From NCBI GenBank assembly GCA_963539695.1, contig CAUTOC010000008.1, forward strand, positions 1 to 64,000: a stretch of DNA of 64,000 nt, in the 5' to 3' direction. The position numbers and the translations under genes were made by a program. Under the pieces are notes generated by a model, which did not search any database, was not told where the DNA came from, and was given only the letters and a program-made list of their open reading frames with translations. The DNA is from Catonella sp963539695. Lineage in GTDB: Bacteria > Bacillota > Clostridia > Lachnospirales > Lachnospiraceae. This document shows, in pieces, positions 34,384 through 42,069 of the stretch. Every line of letters starts with the position of its first letter. Within the stretch, counting starts at the first letter, position 1.

Positions 34384-35619
34384 CTATGACAAATAATTTA
34401 TAAAATTATTCTTGATATTTACAATTTCACCACTAACAACTTTTTCTAAAATTTTTTCTAAAGCTATATCAAATCTATCTTTTTTTATACAATCTTCTGA
34501 TAAAAACGGGAAATCTTCATCTCCTAAAAATGTATCTGCTACACATAGTTCACAGAGATGCCTTGCCCAGCATTTCTTGCATTGTGTAAAATTTTCCTTC
34601 TTATTATTTAAAGTTAGCAATTCATTCTGAGACTTTATACTATCTAATTTAAATCTTTTATCATCCCATAATTTAAAGCAATTATAAATGCTTCCATCGT
34701 AATCATAATGTATTGAAACATTTGTACTTAAATCGTCACAAAAACAAGATGATTTTATTGATAAAAATATACCTTTTAAAATTCTCATTATATAAGGATC
34801 AAAATTAACTTCTACATCTCCTTTTATTAACACATCTAATGTTCTCTCTAGCTCTGTTATTAAATCAGCCTTAGTAATATATCTTTCAAGCATAATATTT
34901 TTATCAGTACTGATTACAGTATTTACTCTTATCGACATATTATTCTCTTCTGCAAATTTATACAAATCCTGATAACTCACTCCATGTCTTTCATGTAGTT
35001 TTGTGTATGTTGCTGAAACAGAATAATCAGCATCATATTTATTTAAATACGAAATAAATTTCATCGCTTTATCATAACTGCCCACCCCTCTCAAAGCATC
35101 ATTAATTTCTCTAGGTCCATCTATGCTTACATAATACTTCATAGGGTACTTTGAAAGTTTTCTTACTAAATCTTCTGTACCACTGCCATTGGTTGTTATC
35201 ATAAATTGATTTATATTAAATTTATTATTTAAAATTTCTACCATTTCAATCAAGTCTCTGTTTAATGTAGCTTCACCACCAAATAATTCAACAATTCCTA
35301 TATTCTGTATATTAGCAGATACTAAATTATCCATTATATTTTTAAGTGTGCTTAAATTCATAAAAGCATCTTTTTTCCCATAATTACCATAATTTGCATA
35401 ACAATATATGCATTTATAATTACAAGCATTGGATATATTTAGTACAACTTTCGACAGCGTATCATCATATTTTACTATATATTCTTGTGATGAATCAACA
35501 GCCTTTTTATACTCTTCTTCATTAAATCCATTGGTTATGTCAAACAGCAACATATTCTTTGCATCAAACATAAACTTTATGTTCCCAATTTGCTTTTTTA
35601 TAATAAAATCCTTTTCCAT
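34384..35619 (-). CDS. Radical SAM/SPASM peptide maturase
   Basis: A 411-residue enzyme. The SAM-binding cluster is C66-x3-C70-x2-C73 in ACNYKCIYCYA, followed by GGEATL at 114-119. A C-terminal SPASM region supplies C292, C294, C314, C347, C350, C356, C359 and C377, enough for two auxiliary [4Fe-4S] clusters. A short N-terminal region (1-50) could bind a leader peptide. This arrangement is that of enzymes that install crosslinks or epimerise residues in ribosomal peptides. The gene is 81 bases downstream of a 31-residue precursor and upstream of an ABC exporter. AAGGAG precedes the ATG. The chemistry performed is unknown. Confidence 0.9.
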   Translation of the reverse strand: MEKDFIIKKQIGNIKFMFDAKNMLLFDITNGFNEEEYKKAVDSSQEYIVKYDDTLSKVVLNISNACNYKCIYCYANYGNYGKKDAFMNLSTLKNIMDNLVSANIQNIGIVELFGGEATLNRDLIEMVEILNNKFNINQFMITTNGSGTEDLVRKLSKYPMKYYVSIDGPREINDALRGVGSYDKAMKFISYLNKYDADYSVSATYTKLHERHGVSYQDLYKFAEENNMSIRVNTVISTDKNIMLERYITKADLITELERTLDVLIKGDVEVNFDPYIMRILKGIFLSIKSSCFCDDLSTNVSIHYDYDGSIYNCFKLWDDKRFKLDSIKSQNELLTLNNKKENFTQCKKCWARHLCELCVADTFLGDEDFPFLSEDCIKKDRFDIALEKILEKVVSGEIVNIKNNFINYLS

Positions 35620-35700
35620 TCTTTTCTCCTTAATCTTTAATAAGCCTAAAGCTGATAATAATTATCAAGTATCACATCAACAAATTTATCAAAACTACTG

Positions 35701-35796
35701 TTATTTCAATGAATATCCTGCTCCGCATGAATGTGACTGATTATGACAAAGTGGCATAATTTTACTTATCGGTAGCTTTAAATCTAATAATCTCAT
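35701..35796 (-). CDS. RiPP precursor peptide, 31 residues (too short for routine callers)
   Basis: An ATG at 35796 is preceded by the near-perfect ribosome site GAGGAGGTG. The 31-codon frame reads MRLLDLKLPISKIMPL then CHNQSHSCGAGYSLK. The first 16 residues look like a short leader. The remainder is a core with two cysteines (C17 and C24), two histidines, Gly-x-Gly and one tyrosine, a composition typical of radical SAM substrates. It is the first gene of an operon with the SPASM maturase and the ABC exporter. No second copy is seen. I do not recognise the peptide family. The gap 35620-35700 to the maturase shows no terminator. Confidence 0.8.
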   Translation of the reverse strand: MRLLDLKLPISKIMPLCHNQSHSCGAGYSLK

Positions 35797-35875
35797 TTTT
35801 TTCACCTCCTCTCATTCAACCTTAGGCTATTAAAGACTAAAAACTTGCAAATTCCTCACTTAATTAAGCCGTTTC

Positions 35876-35904
35876 ATCATATCACATCTACCTACACATC
35901 AACA
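35876..35904 (-). promoter_or_regulatory. Putative promoter of the RiPP operon
   Basis: On the minus strand TGTTGA (35904-35899), a 17-base spacer and TATGAT (35881-35876) lie 80 bases before the precursor start. The -35 is weak and overlaps one arm of the nested palindrome, as expected for an activator-controlled promoter. Confidence 0.45.
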
Positions 35905-35957
35905 GACCAGTAGAGTTTACATTTTTACCTCATTTATGTAAACCCAACTGGTCTGTT
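35901..35957. promoter_or_regulatory. Nested palindrome, candidate operator between divergent promoters
   Basis: Outer arms AACAGACCAGT / ACTGGTCTGTT (35901-35911 with 35947-35957) and inner arms GTTTACAT / ATGTAAAC (35915-35922 with 35936-35943) share the same centre. They are separated by three-base non-pairing steps on each side. The outer arms cover the -35 regions of the RiPP operon (minus) and the peptide gene (plus). This is what a dimeric regulator acting on both promoters would require. A hairpin role in RNA is an alternative. Confidence 0.7.
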
Positions 35958-35968
35958 CTATTATTCAA

Positions 35969-35974
35969 TATTAT
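35969..35974 (+). promoter_or_regulatory. Putative -10 element of the secreted-peptide gene
   Basis: TATTAT lies 55 bases before the ATG at 36029. The -35 position falls in the right arm of the palindrome and does not match consensus, suggesting dependence on an activator. Confidence 0.4.
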
Positions 35975-36028
35975 GTTATTCTGTTTAAGCGTATCAAAAA
36001 TAAATCAAGTTAAGAAAGAGGTATTCAT

Positions 36029-36199
36029 ATGAAAACAAAGAAAAAAGTTCTTTTAGCCTTCACTACAATTGTAGTCTGTCTTATCTTTTCACTTACTACT
36101 ATTTCAAAAATATCAAAAATTAGTTACAACAATACATCCATAATAAGTATATGTGCAGACAAAACAGGTAATACTACAAGAGGAACAAAATCTGTATAA
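36029..36199 (+). CDS. Putative secreted signalling-peptide precursor (56 residues)
   Basis: ATG at 36029 with AGAGG eight bases upstream. The 56-residue product has a KTKKK start and a hydrophobic stretch (about 7-25), then a polar C-terminal part ending CADKTGNTTRGTKSV. This is the layout of Phr/Shp-type pro-pheromones: an export signal followed by a short C-terminal signal that is cut free. It stops 22 bases from the convergent stop of an HTH-TPR regulator and starts divergently from the RiPP operon. It fits the peptide member of an RRNPP pair. Which C-terminal residues form the mature signal is unknown. Alternatives are a small membrane peptide or an immunity peptide. Confidence 0.6.
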   Translation: MKTKKKVLLAFTTIVVCLIFSLTTISKISKISYNNTSIISICADKTGNTTRGTKSV

Positions 36200-36221
36200 A
36201 TAATAGGTTTATTGAAAAATG

Positions 36222-38003
36222 CTAATACCACCTTATGTTACTGTCAAATACTTTTTCATAATAATCCTTTATCATATATGCATCTTCATACATTTCATAT
36301 AACTCGGCAATATAGAACATATCCTTACAAATCTTTTTTGCCTCCTCTATATTGCCAAGTTCTTCTTCAATAGTAGAACTATAATCTAATAAGTTCAATA
36401 AAAATCCTGTATCATTTTCTATAATAATAGCCTTTATCTCATTTAAAGCAATATTATAACTTTTTCCATATTCCTTTATATTTTTATATAACCATGCTAA
36501 ATCTTTTGAAATGATTGCTATTCGAATATTAAATGCACTTTTTTTGTTGCTTACATCTGCAAAAAACCTTTCAAGCATTTCTATCCCCTTATAGGGCTCT
36601 TTTATCCCAATAAACCTGGCTATATTACTTAAAAACTCAATCTCTTCTCTTGTATATATACTATTCTCTGAAACCTCTCCTGTATACGAAAATATCTCCC
36701 ACAATCTTTTTATCTTCTCTTCATCTGAAATCTCTTCTGTATAAATCTCCAGTCCTTCTACCGCCTGTTTATTAAGCGGAATTCTCATATCAAGCCTCTG
36801 CTTTAGTTTTTCTTTCTCTTTATAAAGTTTCTTATATTCCCTAAGCGAAGCAAGCCTCCTGCATTCACTCATAAGCATAAAATCCTCATACTCAGCACTC
36901 TCTATCTCTCCCTTAAAGTAGAGCCATCTTAAATTTAATCTTTTTGCTATATTCTTCAATATGGTCTTTTTAGGATAACTTTTACCAAGTTCTGCTCTAC
37001 TGTAGGTCTTTACATCACAAATATCTGCAATTAAAGCTTCTACACTTAAACTTACTTCTTTCCTTCTAATTCTAAACACATCACTTAAAACCATGTATTT
37101 TTTTACATTTGTTATATGAATTTCAGTCATAAAACCGACAGAAACTCCTGCCATAGCAAATACACTCTCTATTGCTTCTTTCTGCTTCATATAAATATTC
37201 TTTTTGCCAAAAGCCGGCTCATCTTCTATCAGAAGCTTCAATATCTCCGGAAGCTCTCTTATACAGAAAAATTTTGTAAGTATTTTAAGAATATCTCCCT
37301 CAAGTTCAAGCCTTTCACCGATATCAAAGCTTTCTCTATCATTTCTTAACAAGCTAAGCCCCAATCTTGGAACTATCTTATGCTTAACAAGTCCATCTTC
37401 TATGCTTCTGTCTGCATATTTATAAAACTCATATAATTTATCTGTTATCCTCTCTTTTTTATCAGGAAACAGCTCATACTCTATGTCATATAAATTGGTT
37501 ATTAAATGCCACTCAAATACAGAAAGGCGTTTTCTTTGTTTTACTATTTGGTCTACATCTTTTATTGTATAATCTATAGCTTTTTTTATATAAAAATATG
37601 CTTTTTCATAATTATTATTCACCTGTCTGTTTATTATATAGTCTATAAAATCTCTGTATTGATAATACATCCCGGCATTTACCTTAGTCAAAGAATCAAA
37701 TCTCTCCCTTTCAATAAGTAATTTTTCCCAGTTCCTTTTTTCTGCATAAGCAAAACAATTAAGATACCACACATAAAACTCATGAAGTGCGTCAGGTATT
37801 ATAAACTCAAATCTATCATCAGCAACACCAAGTCTTTCAAGCAGTACCTGAAACATAAACATATCCGGTGTAAGTTCTCCATTTTCATACTTATTCCAAG
37901 CTATTCTTGAGATTATGCCATGGAATACTTCATCCTGACTATACCCCATAGTCTCTCTTATATTTTTAAGTGCATAGCCAAAATTATCTGTTAAACTTTT
38001 CAT
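36222..38003 (-). CDS. Rgg/RRNPP-like regulator with two HTH modules and TPR-like helices
   Basis: A 593-residue all-helical cytosolic protein. An XRE-type HTH at 8-60 (LKNIRETMGYSQDEV, SRIAWNKYENGEL) is followed by a helical repeat region to about 300. At about 305-360 a second HTH-like segment appears (FRIRRKEVSLSVEALI, CDVKTYSRAELGKSYP), followed again by TPR-like helices to the end. Single-module Rgg-type proteins are about 290 residues, so this looks like a fused tandem duplication. It is convergent with the small secreted-peptide gene. It probably binds the re-imported peptide and controls the nearby divergent promoters. Tandem hairpins lie in its upstream region. Confidence 0.75.
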   Translation of the reverse strand: MKSLTDNFGYALKNIRETMGYSQDEVFHGIISRIAWNKYENGELTPDMFMFQVLLERLGVADDRFEFIIPDALHEFYVWYLNCFAYAEKRNWEKLLIERERFDSLTKVNAGMYYQYRDFIDYIINRQVNNNYEKAYFYIKKAIDYTIKDVDQIVKQRKRLSVFEWHLITNLYDIEYELFPDKKERITDKLYEFYKYADRSIEDGLVKHKIVPRLGLSLLRNDRESFDIGERLELEGDILKILTKFFCIRELPEILKLLIEDEPAFGKKNIYMKQKEAIESVFAMAGVSVGFMTEIHITNVKKYMVLSDVFRIRRKEVSLSVEALIADICDVKTYSRAELGKSYPKKTILKNIAKRLNLRWLYFKGEIESAEYEDFMLMSECRRLASLREYKKLYKEKEKLKQRLDMRIPLNKQAVEGLEIYTEEISDEEKIKRLWEIFSYTGEVSENSIYTREEIEFLSNIARFIGIKEPYKGIEMLERFFADVSNKKSAFNIRIAIISKDLAWLYKNIKEYGKSYNIALNEIKAIIIENDTGFLLNLLDYSSTIEEELGNIEEAKKICKDMFYIAELYEMYEDAYMIKDYYEKVFDSNIRWY

Positions 38004-38097
38004 AGTATGCTCCTATGCTGTTTTAAAAACTATCCGAACATGTACTCTAACTTAATCAAAATTAATTCATCTTTATCCTCATTTACATCCTTAAATC

Positions 38098-38148
38098 CCG
38101 AATGCGAAATATTTCATTCGGTCACCCCTGACTCGGTTTGTTCCGAGT
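38098..38148. repeat. Two adjacent short hairpins upstream of the regulator
   Basis: CCGAATG / CATTCGG (38098-38104 with 38115-38121) and ACTCGG / CCGAGT (38131-38136 with 38143-38148) lie 95-145 bases upstream of the regulator start. They may be operator sites, an RNA leader structure, or weak terminators. Their sequence is unlike the 35901-35957 palindrome. Confidence 0.5.
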
Positions 38149-38182
38149 TAATTGTAACATATCTTAAAAGTATTTTAAATTC

Positions 38183-38210
38183 AAAAAAGGTCAAGCCAAA
38201 ACCCGACCTT
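38183..38210 (-). terminator. Terminator of the amino-acid ABC importer operon
   Basis: AAGGTC / GACCTT (38187-38192 with 38205-38210) on the minus strand followed by TTTTTT-rich sequence. It lies 30 bases after the ATPase stop at 38240. Confidence 0.65.
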
Positions 38211-38239
38211 AAAATTATATATTCTTATTATTTTAATAT

Positions 38240-38989
38240 TTACATCAGCACCTTGCTTAAAAAGTCCTTAGTCCTAGGATTCTTAGGATTACCGAATATT
38301 TCTTCCGGGCTTCCTTCTTCTGCTATAATGCCTCCGTCCATAAAGAGCACTCTGTCTGATACTTCTCTGGCAAAGCCCATTTCATGAGTAACTATTACAG
38401 TTGTCATTCCTTCACTTACAAGGCTTTTAATAACTGCAAGCACCTCTCCTACCATCTCCGGATCAAGGGCTGAAGTTGGCTCATCAAAGAGCATTACATC
38501 AGGCTCCATGGCAAGGGCTCTTACTATAGCAAGCCTCTGTTTCTGACCACCTGAGAGTTTGTTCGGTTTCTCGTCATATTTTTCAAGAAGTCCCACTCTC
38601 TCAAGCAATTCTATAGCCTTTTCCTTGGCTTCTTTGGTATTTTTCTTGCCAAGTAAAGTAGGAGCAAGTGTAATATTTTCACCTACAGAAAGGTGAGAAA
38701 ATACATTGAAATGCTGGAATACCATCCCCATTTTCTGACGGTGCATATCTATGTTTACAGATTTATCCGCTATATTGGTTCCTTCAAAATAAATTTTACC
38801 CTTTTCAGGAACTTCAAGAAGGTTCAAACAACGAAGGAAGGTAGACTTGCCACCGCCAGAAGGTCCGATTATAGATACAACTTCTCCTTTATTGATATGT
38901 TCATTAACTCCCTTTAGTACCTGTAGCTTACCAAAACTTTTATGTAAATCTACTACATCAATTAGGTATTCATTATGATTAGCACTCAC
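38240..38989 (-). CDS. Polar amino-acid ABC importer, ATP-binding protein (GlnQ type)
   Basis: A 249-residue ATPase energising uptake of a polar amino acid. Walker A GPSGGGKST is at about 42-50, the signature LSGGQKQR at about 144-151, and Walker B VMLFDEPTSALDPEMVGEVL is the characteristic PAAT-family extension. It overlaps the permease gene by 11 bases and is the last gene of the three-gene operon. Confidence 0.93.
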   Translation of the reverse strand: MSANHNEYLIDVVDLHKSFGKLQVLKGVNEHINKGEVVSIIGPSGGGKSTFLRCLNLLEVPEKGKIYFEGTNIADKSVNIDMHRQKMGMVFQHFNVFSHLSVGENITLAPTLLGKKNTKEAKEKAIELLERVGLLEKYDEKPNKLSGGQKQRLAIVRALAMEPDVMLFDEPTSALDPEMVGEVLAVIKSLVSEGMTTVIVTHEMGFAREVSDRVLFMDGGIIAEEGSPEEIFGNPKNPRTKDFLSKVLM

Positions 38990-39653
38990 CTGCCTTCATC
39001 CTCCTTTCAAACACAGCTACTCCTTTAGAGAGGCTGAATGTAAGTACGAAATAAATAATTCCTATTATGATAAGAGGTTCCATTGTAAGGAAGGTTGCTC
39101 CGGATATAGTCTGAAACTGTGTCATCAAATCTCCTACAAAGAAAGTGGAAGCAAGTGAGGTTTCCTTTATCATCATAATAAACTCGTTACCAAGTGCAGG
39201 AAGTATATATCTTACAGCCTGTGGCAATACTATCTTAAACATAGTCTGTCTTTTGTTTAAGCCAAGTGACCTAGCCGCTTCTGTCTGACCTTTATCTACA
39301 GCTTCTATACCGGATCTGATTACCTCAGATACATAGGCAGCCGAGTTTAATATAAGTGCCACCAGTATACATACAAAGGTCGATGGCTTAAATGACGGAA
39401 AAGCTGCCGGTAACATAAACTTAAATATGTAAAGCTGTAAAAGTATAGGTGTCCCTCTGACTATCTCTATATAAGCTGTTACAATAGACCTTATAATTTG
39501 GAATCTGTTATTTTTAAGCATAGCCAATACAGAGCCTAATATTGTTCCAAAAAATACGGTTATAAGGCTTAATAGCAGAGTATATCCTGTACCTATTAAA
39601 AATAAATTACCATATTTTTCTATCAAAAAAACTATATTCTTAAAAATTCCCAT
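38979..39653 (-). CDS. Polar amino-acid ABC importer, permease
   Basis: A 224-residue inner-membrane permease of the His/Glu/Gln/Arg family with about five transmembrane helices. The EAA coupling loop reads EAARSLGLNKRQTMFKIVLPQA at about 130-151. The N-terminal YTLLLSLITVFFGTILGSVLA and the RGTPILLQLYIFKF segment are typical of GlnP-type proteins. The ATG overlaps the binding-protein stop by one base (TAATG) and the 3' end overlaps the ATPase gene by 11, so all three subunits are coupled. Confidence 0.93.
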   Translation of the reverse strand: MGIFKNIVFLIEKYGNLFLIGTGYTLLLSLITVFFGTILGSVLAMLKNNRFQIIRSIVTAYIEIVRGTPILLQLYIFKFMLPAAFPSFKPSTFVCILVALILNSAAYVSEVIRSGIEAVDKGQTEAARSLGLNKRQTMFKIVLPQAVRYILPALGNEFIMMIKETSLASTFFVGDLMTQFQTISGATFLTMEPLIIIGIIYFVLTFSLSKGVAVFERRMKAGEC

Positions 39654-40639
39654 TAATTATCAACCTCTACACCTAAGGATTTAGCGAGTTCCACAGCTTT
39701 ATCCTTCCATTGTTTATAAAGTCCTTTATCATTTACATCTTTAACTACCAAGTTTATAGCATTTACAAGTTTAGTCTCACCCTTTTTACAGCCAATCACA
39801 TTGCCTTTTGATTCATACTCAAACTGAAAATCACTTATTGCAAGTTCCTTGTGAGTTGCAATCAAAACCTCAGCAACTGCAAGGTCAAGCGTAATCCCAT
39901 CAGCCTGACCTGTAATAACTTCCATTACTCCATTATTTACATCGGTAATAGGAGTGCAGGTAGCTTTAGGAAGCTGTACAGAAGTTAAATCAAGCTGTAC
40001 CGAACCATTCTGTGCAAGTACTGTCTTTCCTGTAAAATCATCAGCAGTCTTTAACTTATCAGCATTTTCTTTAAGAACAATAATTCCCTGTCCTTCATCT
40101 GCAGCTGTATTACCAAAAAGGTCTGAAAGCTGCATATTTTTTGCACGATCTTCTGTATAAGCAAGTCCTGCTATCGCCATATCTACCTGACCTGTCGTAA
40201 CAGCAGCCTTAATCGCATCAAATTTCATAGGCACAATCTCAAGTTTTACTCCGAGGCTGTCTGCTATATGCTGAGCAAGGTCTATATCACAGCCTACATA
40301 CTTCGTTTCACCGCTACTTATATCTATAAATTCATTTGGAGCAAAATCAGGACTGGTTGCACAGGTTATAACTCCTGCTGCAAGTATTTTATCAAGTCTG
40401 TCACCATCTCCTGTTATTGATGATAGATCAAGTTTAGTTGCTCCCGAAGTGTTCGCAGTAGAAGCTGTACTTGTTGTAGTACTTGCACTACTTGTCTTGC
40501 TTGCCGTAATATTAGATGAAGTACTTGTTTTAGATGCACTTTTAGAGCTTTCTGTATTAGTAGTATTGCCTGAGCAGGCTGTAAGCATAGTAGCAATAGC
40601 AAGGGTTAATGCTGCGACAAATTTCATTGATTTTTTCAT
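39653..40639 (-). CDS. Polar amino-acid ABC importer, substrate-binding lipoprotein
   Basis: A 328-residue extracytoplasmic binding protein. A lipoprotein signal (lysines, hydrophobic core, LTAC) gives lipidation at about Cys21. A Ser/Thr/Ala-rich linker to about residue 70 follows. The mature SBP_bac_3 domain has TCATSPDFAPNEF, VGCDIDLAQHIADSLGVKLEIVPMKFD and GQVDMAIAGLAYTEDR. The start at 40639 is set by GAGAGGAG seven bases upstream; the frame is open for 36 more codons upstream, but they cover the promoter. The ligand is a polar amino acid, not further resolved. Confidence 0.92.
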   Translation of the reverse strand: MKKSMKFVAALTLAIATMLTACSGNTTNTESSKSASKTSTSSNITASKTSSASTTTSTASTANTSGATKLDLSSITGDGDRLDKILAAGVITCATSPDFAPNEFIDISSGETKYVGCDIDLAQHIADSLGVKLEIVPMKFDAIKAAVTTGQVDMAIAGLAYTEDRAKNMQLSDLFGNTAADEGQGIIVLKENADKLKTADDFTGKTVLAQNGSVQLDLTSVQLPKATCTPITDVNNGVMEVITGQADGITLDLAVAEVLIATHKELAISDFQFEYESKGNVIGCKKGETKLVNAINLVVKDVNDKGLYKQWKDKAVELAKSLGVEVDN

Positions 40640-40694
40640 ATTACAACTCCTCTCTGCGAATAAATATTCTTCATTTACTTTTTGTGATGAGGGT

Positions 40695-40723
40695 ATTATA
40701 CCATAACCATTTGAATATTTAAA
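40695..40723 (-). promoter_or_regulatory. Promoter of the amino-acid importer operon
   Basis: On the minus strand TTTAAA (40723-40718), a 17-base spacer and TATAAT (40700-40695) with an extended TGG just before the -10. It lies about 56 bases before the lipoprotein start. Confidence 0.6.
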
Positions 40724-40922
40724 GCATAATTTTGCATAAATATACATTATTTTTTTAATATTATACTGTGTGATTTGTTAACCACAGATACAAAGCAATA
40801 AATATTTAGTTCCAAAATCGGAGTTTCTATTTAATTTATCTCGGTTTATGTGATATTTCAGTTTTTCTTAAAGATTTCTAAATATATTAATGATATAATT
40901 ATACTATCATACATATGAATAG

Positions 40923-40952
40923 TTACAGTACACTTTAAAACCACTGTATAAT
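40923..40952 (+). promoter_or_regulatory. Possible promoter of the DUF2500 gene
   Basis: TTACAG (40923-40928), an 18-base spacer and TATAAT (40947-40952) precede the ATG at 40997 by 44 bases. The remainder of the 40724-40996 gap shows nothing else clear. Confidence 0.45.
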
Positions 40953-40996
40953 TACCCGGTGTAAATAATGACTAATCCGGTATAAGGAGGGAATTT

Positions 40997-41413
40997 ATGT
41001 TTAATTTTTTTAATGATGATTTTTTTCCGGATACGGGTTTTACTATTTTTAGCATATTGCCTGTTATGTTTGTTATAACATTTGCAATTATTTTTTTTAT
41101 AATAATAGCCGCTATCGTATCTTCTCTTCGCACAAATGCCCGAAATAATGCGGCTCCAAGATTAAAATCACAAGCTAAGGTTGTATCAAGAAGAATAAAT
41201 GTTCACGGAAATTCATATAACAGAACTAACATTCATAGAATGCAGGAAGGACATACAAGTACTGATTATTATATTACATTTGAATTTGAACAAGGCAGCA
41301 GGCAGGAATTTCAAGTTGATGATTATGAATACGGAACCTTGATAGAGGGTGACAGCGGTATGCTGGAACATCAGGGAAGCAGATATTTGGGTTTTGAAAG
41401 AATAGTACAGTAG
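40997..41413 (+). CDS. DUF2500-family membrane-anchored protein
   Basis: A 138-residue protein with one strongly hydrophobic segment (about 18-43) and a small soluble domain. The domain shows the DUF2500 pattern: AKVVSRRINV, TDYYITFEFEQGSRQEFQV, YEYGTLIEGDSGMLEHQGSRYLGFER. Function is unknown; members are thought to be envelope-associated with the domain outside or inside the membrane undecided. A strong AAGGAGGG precedes the ATG. It is transcribed alone, convergent with mntP 24 bases away. Confidence 0.82.
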   Translation: MFNFFNDDFFPDTGFTIFSILPVMFVITFAIIFFIIIAAIVSSLRTNARNNAAPRLKSQAKVVSRRINVHGNSYNRTNIHRMQEGHTSTDYYITFEFEQGSRQEFQVDDYEYGTLIEGDSGMLEHQGSRYLGFERIVQ

Positions 41414-41437
41414 GATAAATAGTTTTCGGCAGATTCA

Positions 41438-41995
41438 TTATCCCTGAAAGAAAAGATGCTCTATAAGTATCTTCGTGCCCATAAGTATAAGTACAGCTCC
41501 GCCTACAATCTCAGCCTTTGTTTTTAATTTCTCTCCGAATATACTTCCAAGTTTAACCCCAATAAAGCAACAGACAAAGGTTGTTGCACCTATTATGGTG
41601 ATTGCGGGTATAATACTTACTTTTAAAAATGCAAATGTAACCCCGATTGCAAGTGCATCTATACTGGTTGCAACCGCAAGTGTCAGCATAGTTTTTGCAT
41701 CCATAGCATCATTTACCGCTTCACAGGATTTTGCCTCTTTTATCATATTTATTCCTATGATTCCAAGCAGTATAAAGGCTATCCAATGGTCTATGGAACT
41801 TACTACATTCTTAAATCCGTTTCCAAGCAAATATCCGATTAATGGCATTAGTGCCTGAAATACTCCAAAATAAAGCGAACAGACTAAGGCTTTTTTAATA
41901 TTCATTTTTTTCATAGCTAAACCCTTACAGACAGAAACTGCAAAGGCATCCATTGACAGTCCTAATCCAATAAACAATATATCAATAATATTCAT
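41438..41995 (-). CDS. mntP: Manganese efflux pump MntP family
   Basis: A 185-residue integral membrane protein with six helices in two related halves. Each half carries the family's acidic/small-residue motif: LGLSMDAFAVSVCKG near 11-25 and VATSIDALAIGVTFA near 107-121. It exports Mn(II) in characterised members. It follows the glnN terminator hairpin and probably has its own promoter. I looked for a yybP-ykoY manganese riboswitch upstream and did not find one. Confidence 0.9.
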   Translation of the reverse strand: MNIIDILFIGLGLSMDAFAVSVCKGLAMKKMNIKKALVCSLYFGVFQALMPLIGYLLGNGFKNVVSSIDHWIAFILLGIIGINMIKEAKSCEAVNDAMDAKTMLTLAVATSIDALAIGVTFAFLKVSIIPAITIIGATTFVCCFIGVKLGSIFGEKLKTKAEIVGGAVLILMGTKILIEHLFFQG

Positions 41996-42022
41996 AAATT
42001 AACCTCTTGCTTTAGGAATATA

Positions 42023-42062
42023 AAGTGCATAAATATCTATATACTCCGATATTTATGCACTT
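42023..42062 (-). terminator. Hairpin after glnN, probable terminator
   Basis: A perfect 15-base stem, AAGTGCATAAATATC / GATATTTATGCACTT, with a ten-base loop. It lies eight bases after the glnN stop. The T tract behind it is weak on either strand, so mRNA 3' protection is an alternative role. Confidence 0.6.
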
Positions 42063-42069
42063 ATTAAAA

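Noticed and set aside
40640..40747. N-terminal extension of the amino-acid binding protein
   Set aside because: The region contains the promoter, and a lipoprotein signal starts exactly at the ATG at 40639 behind a strong ribosome site.
42023..42062. Manganese (yybP-ykoY) riboswitch before mntP
   Set aside because: The sequence is a simple perfect hairpin without the conserved riboswitch loops; a terminator of glnN explains it.
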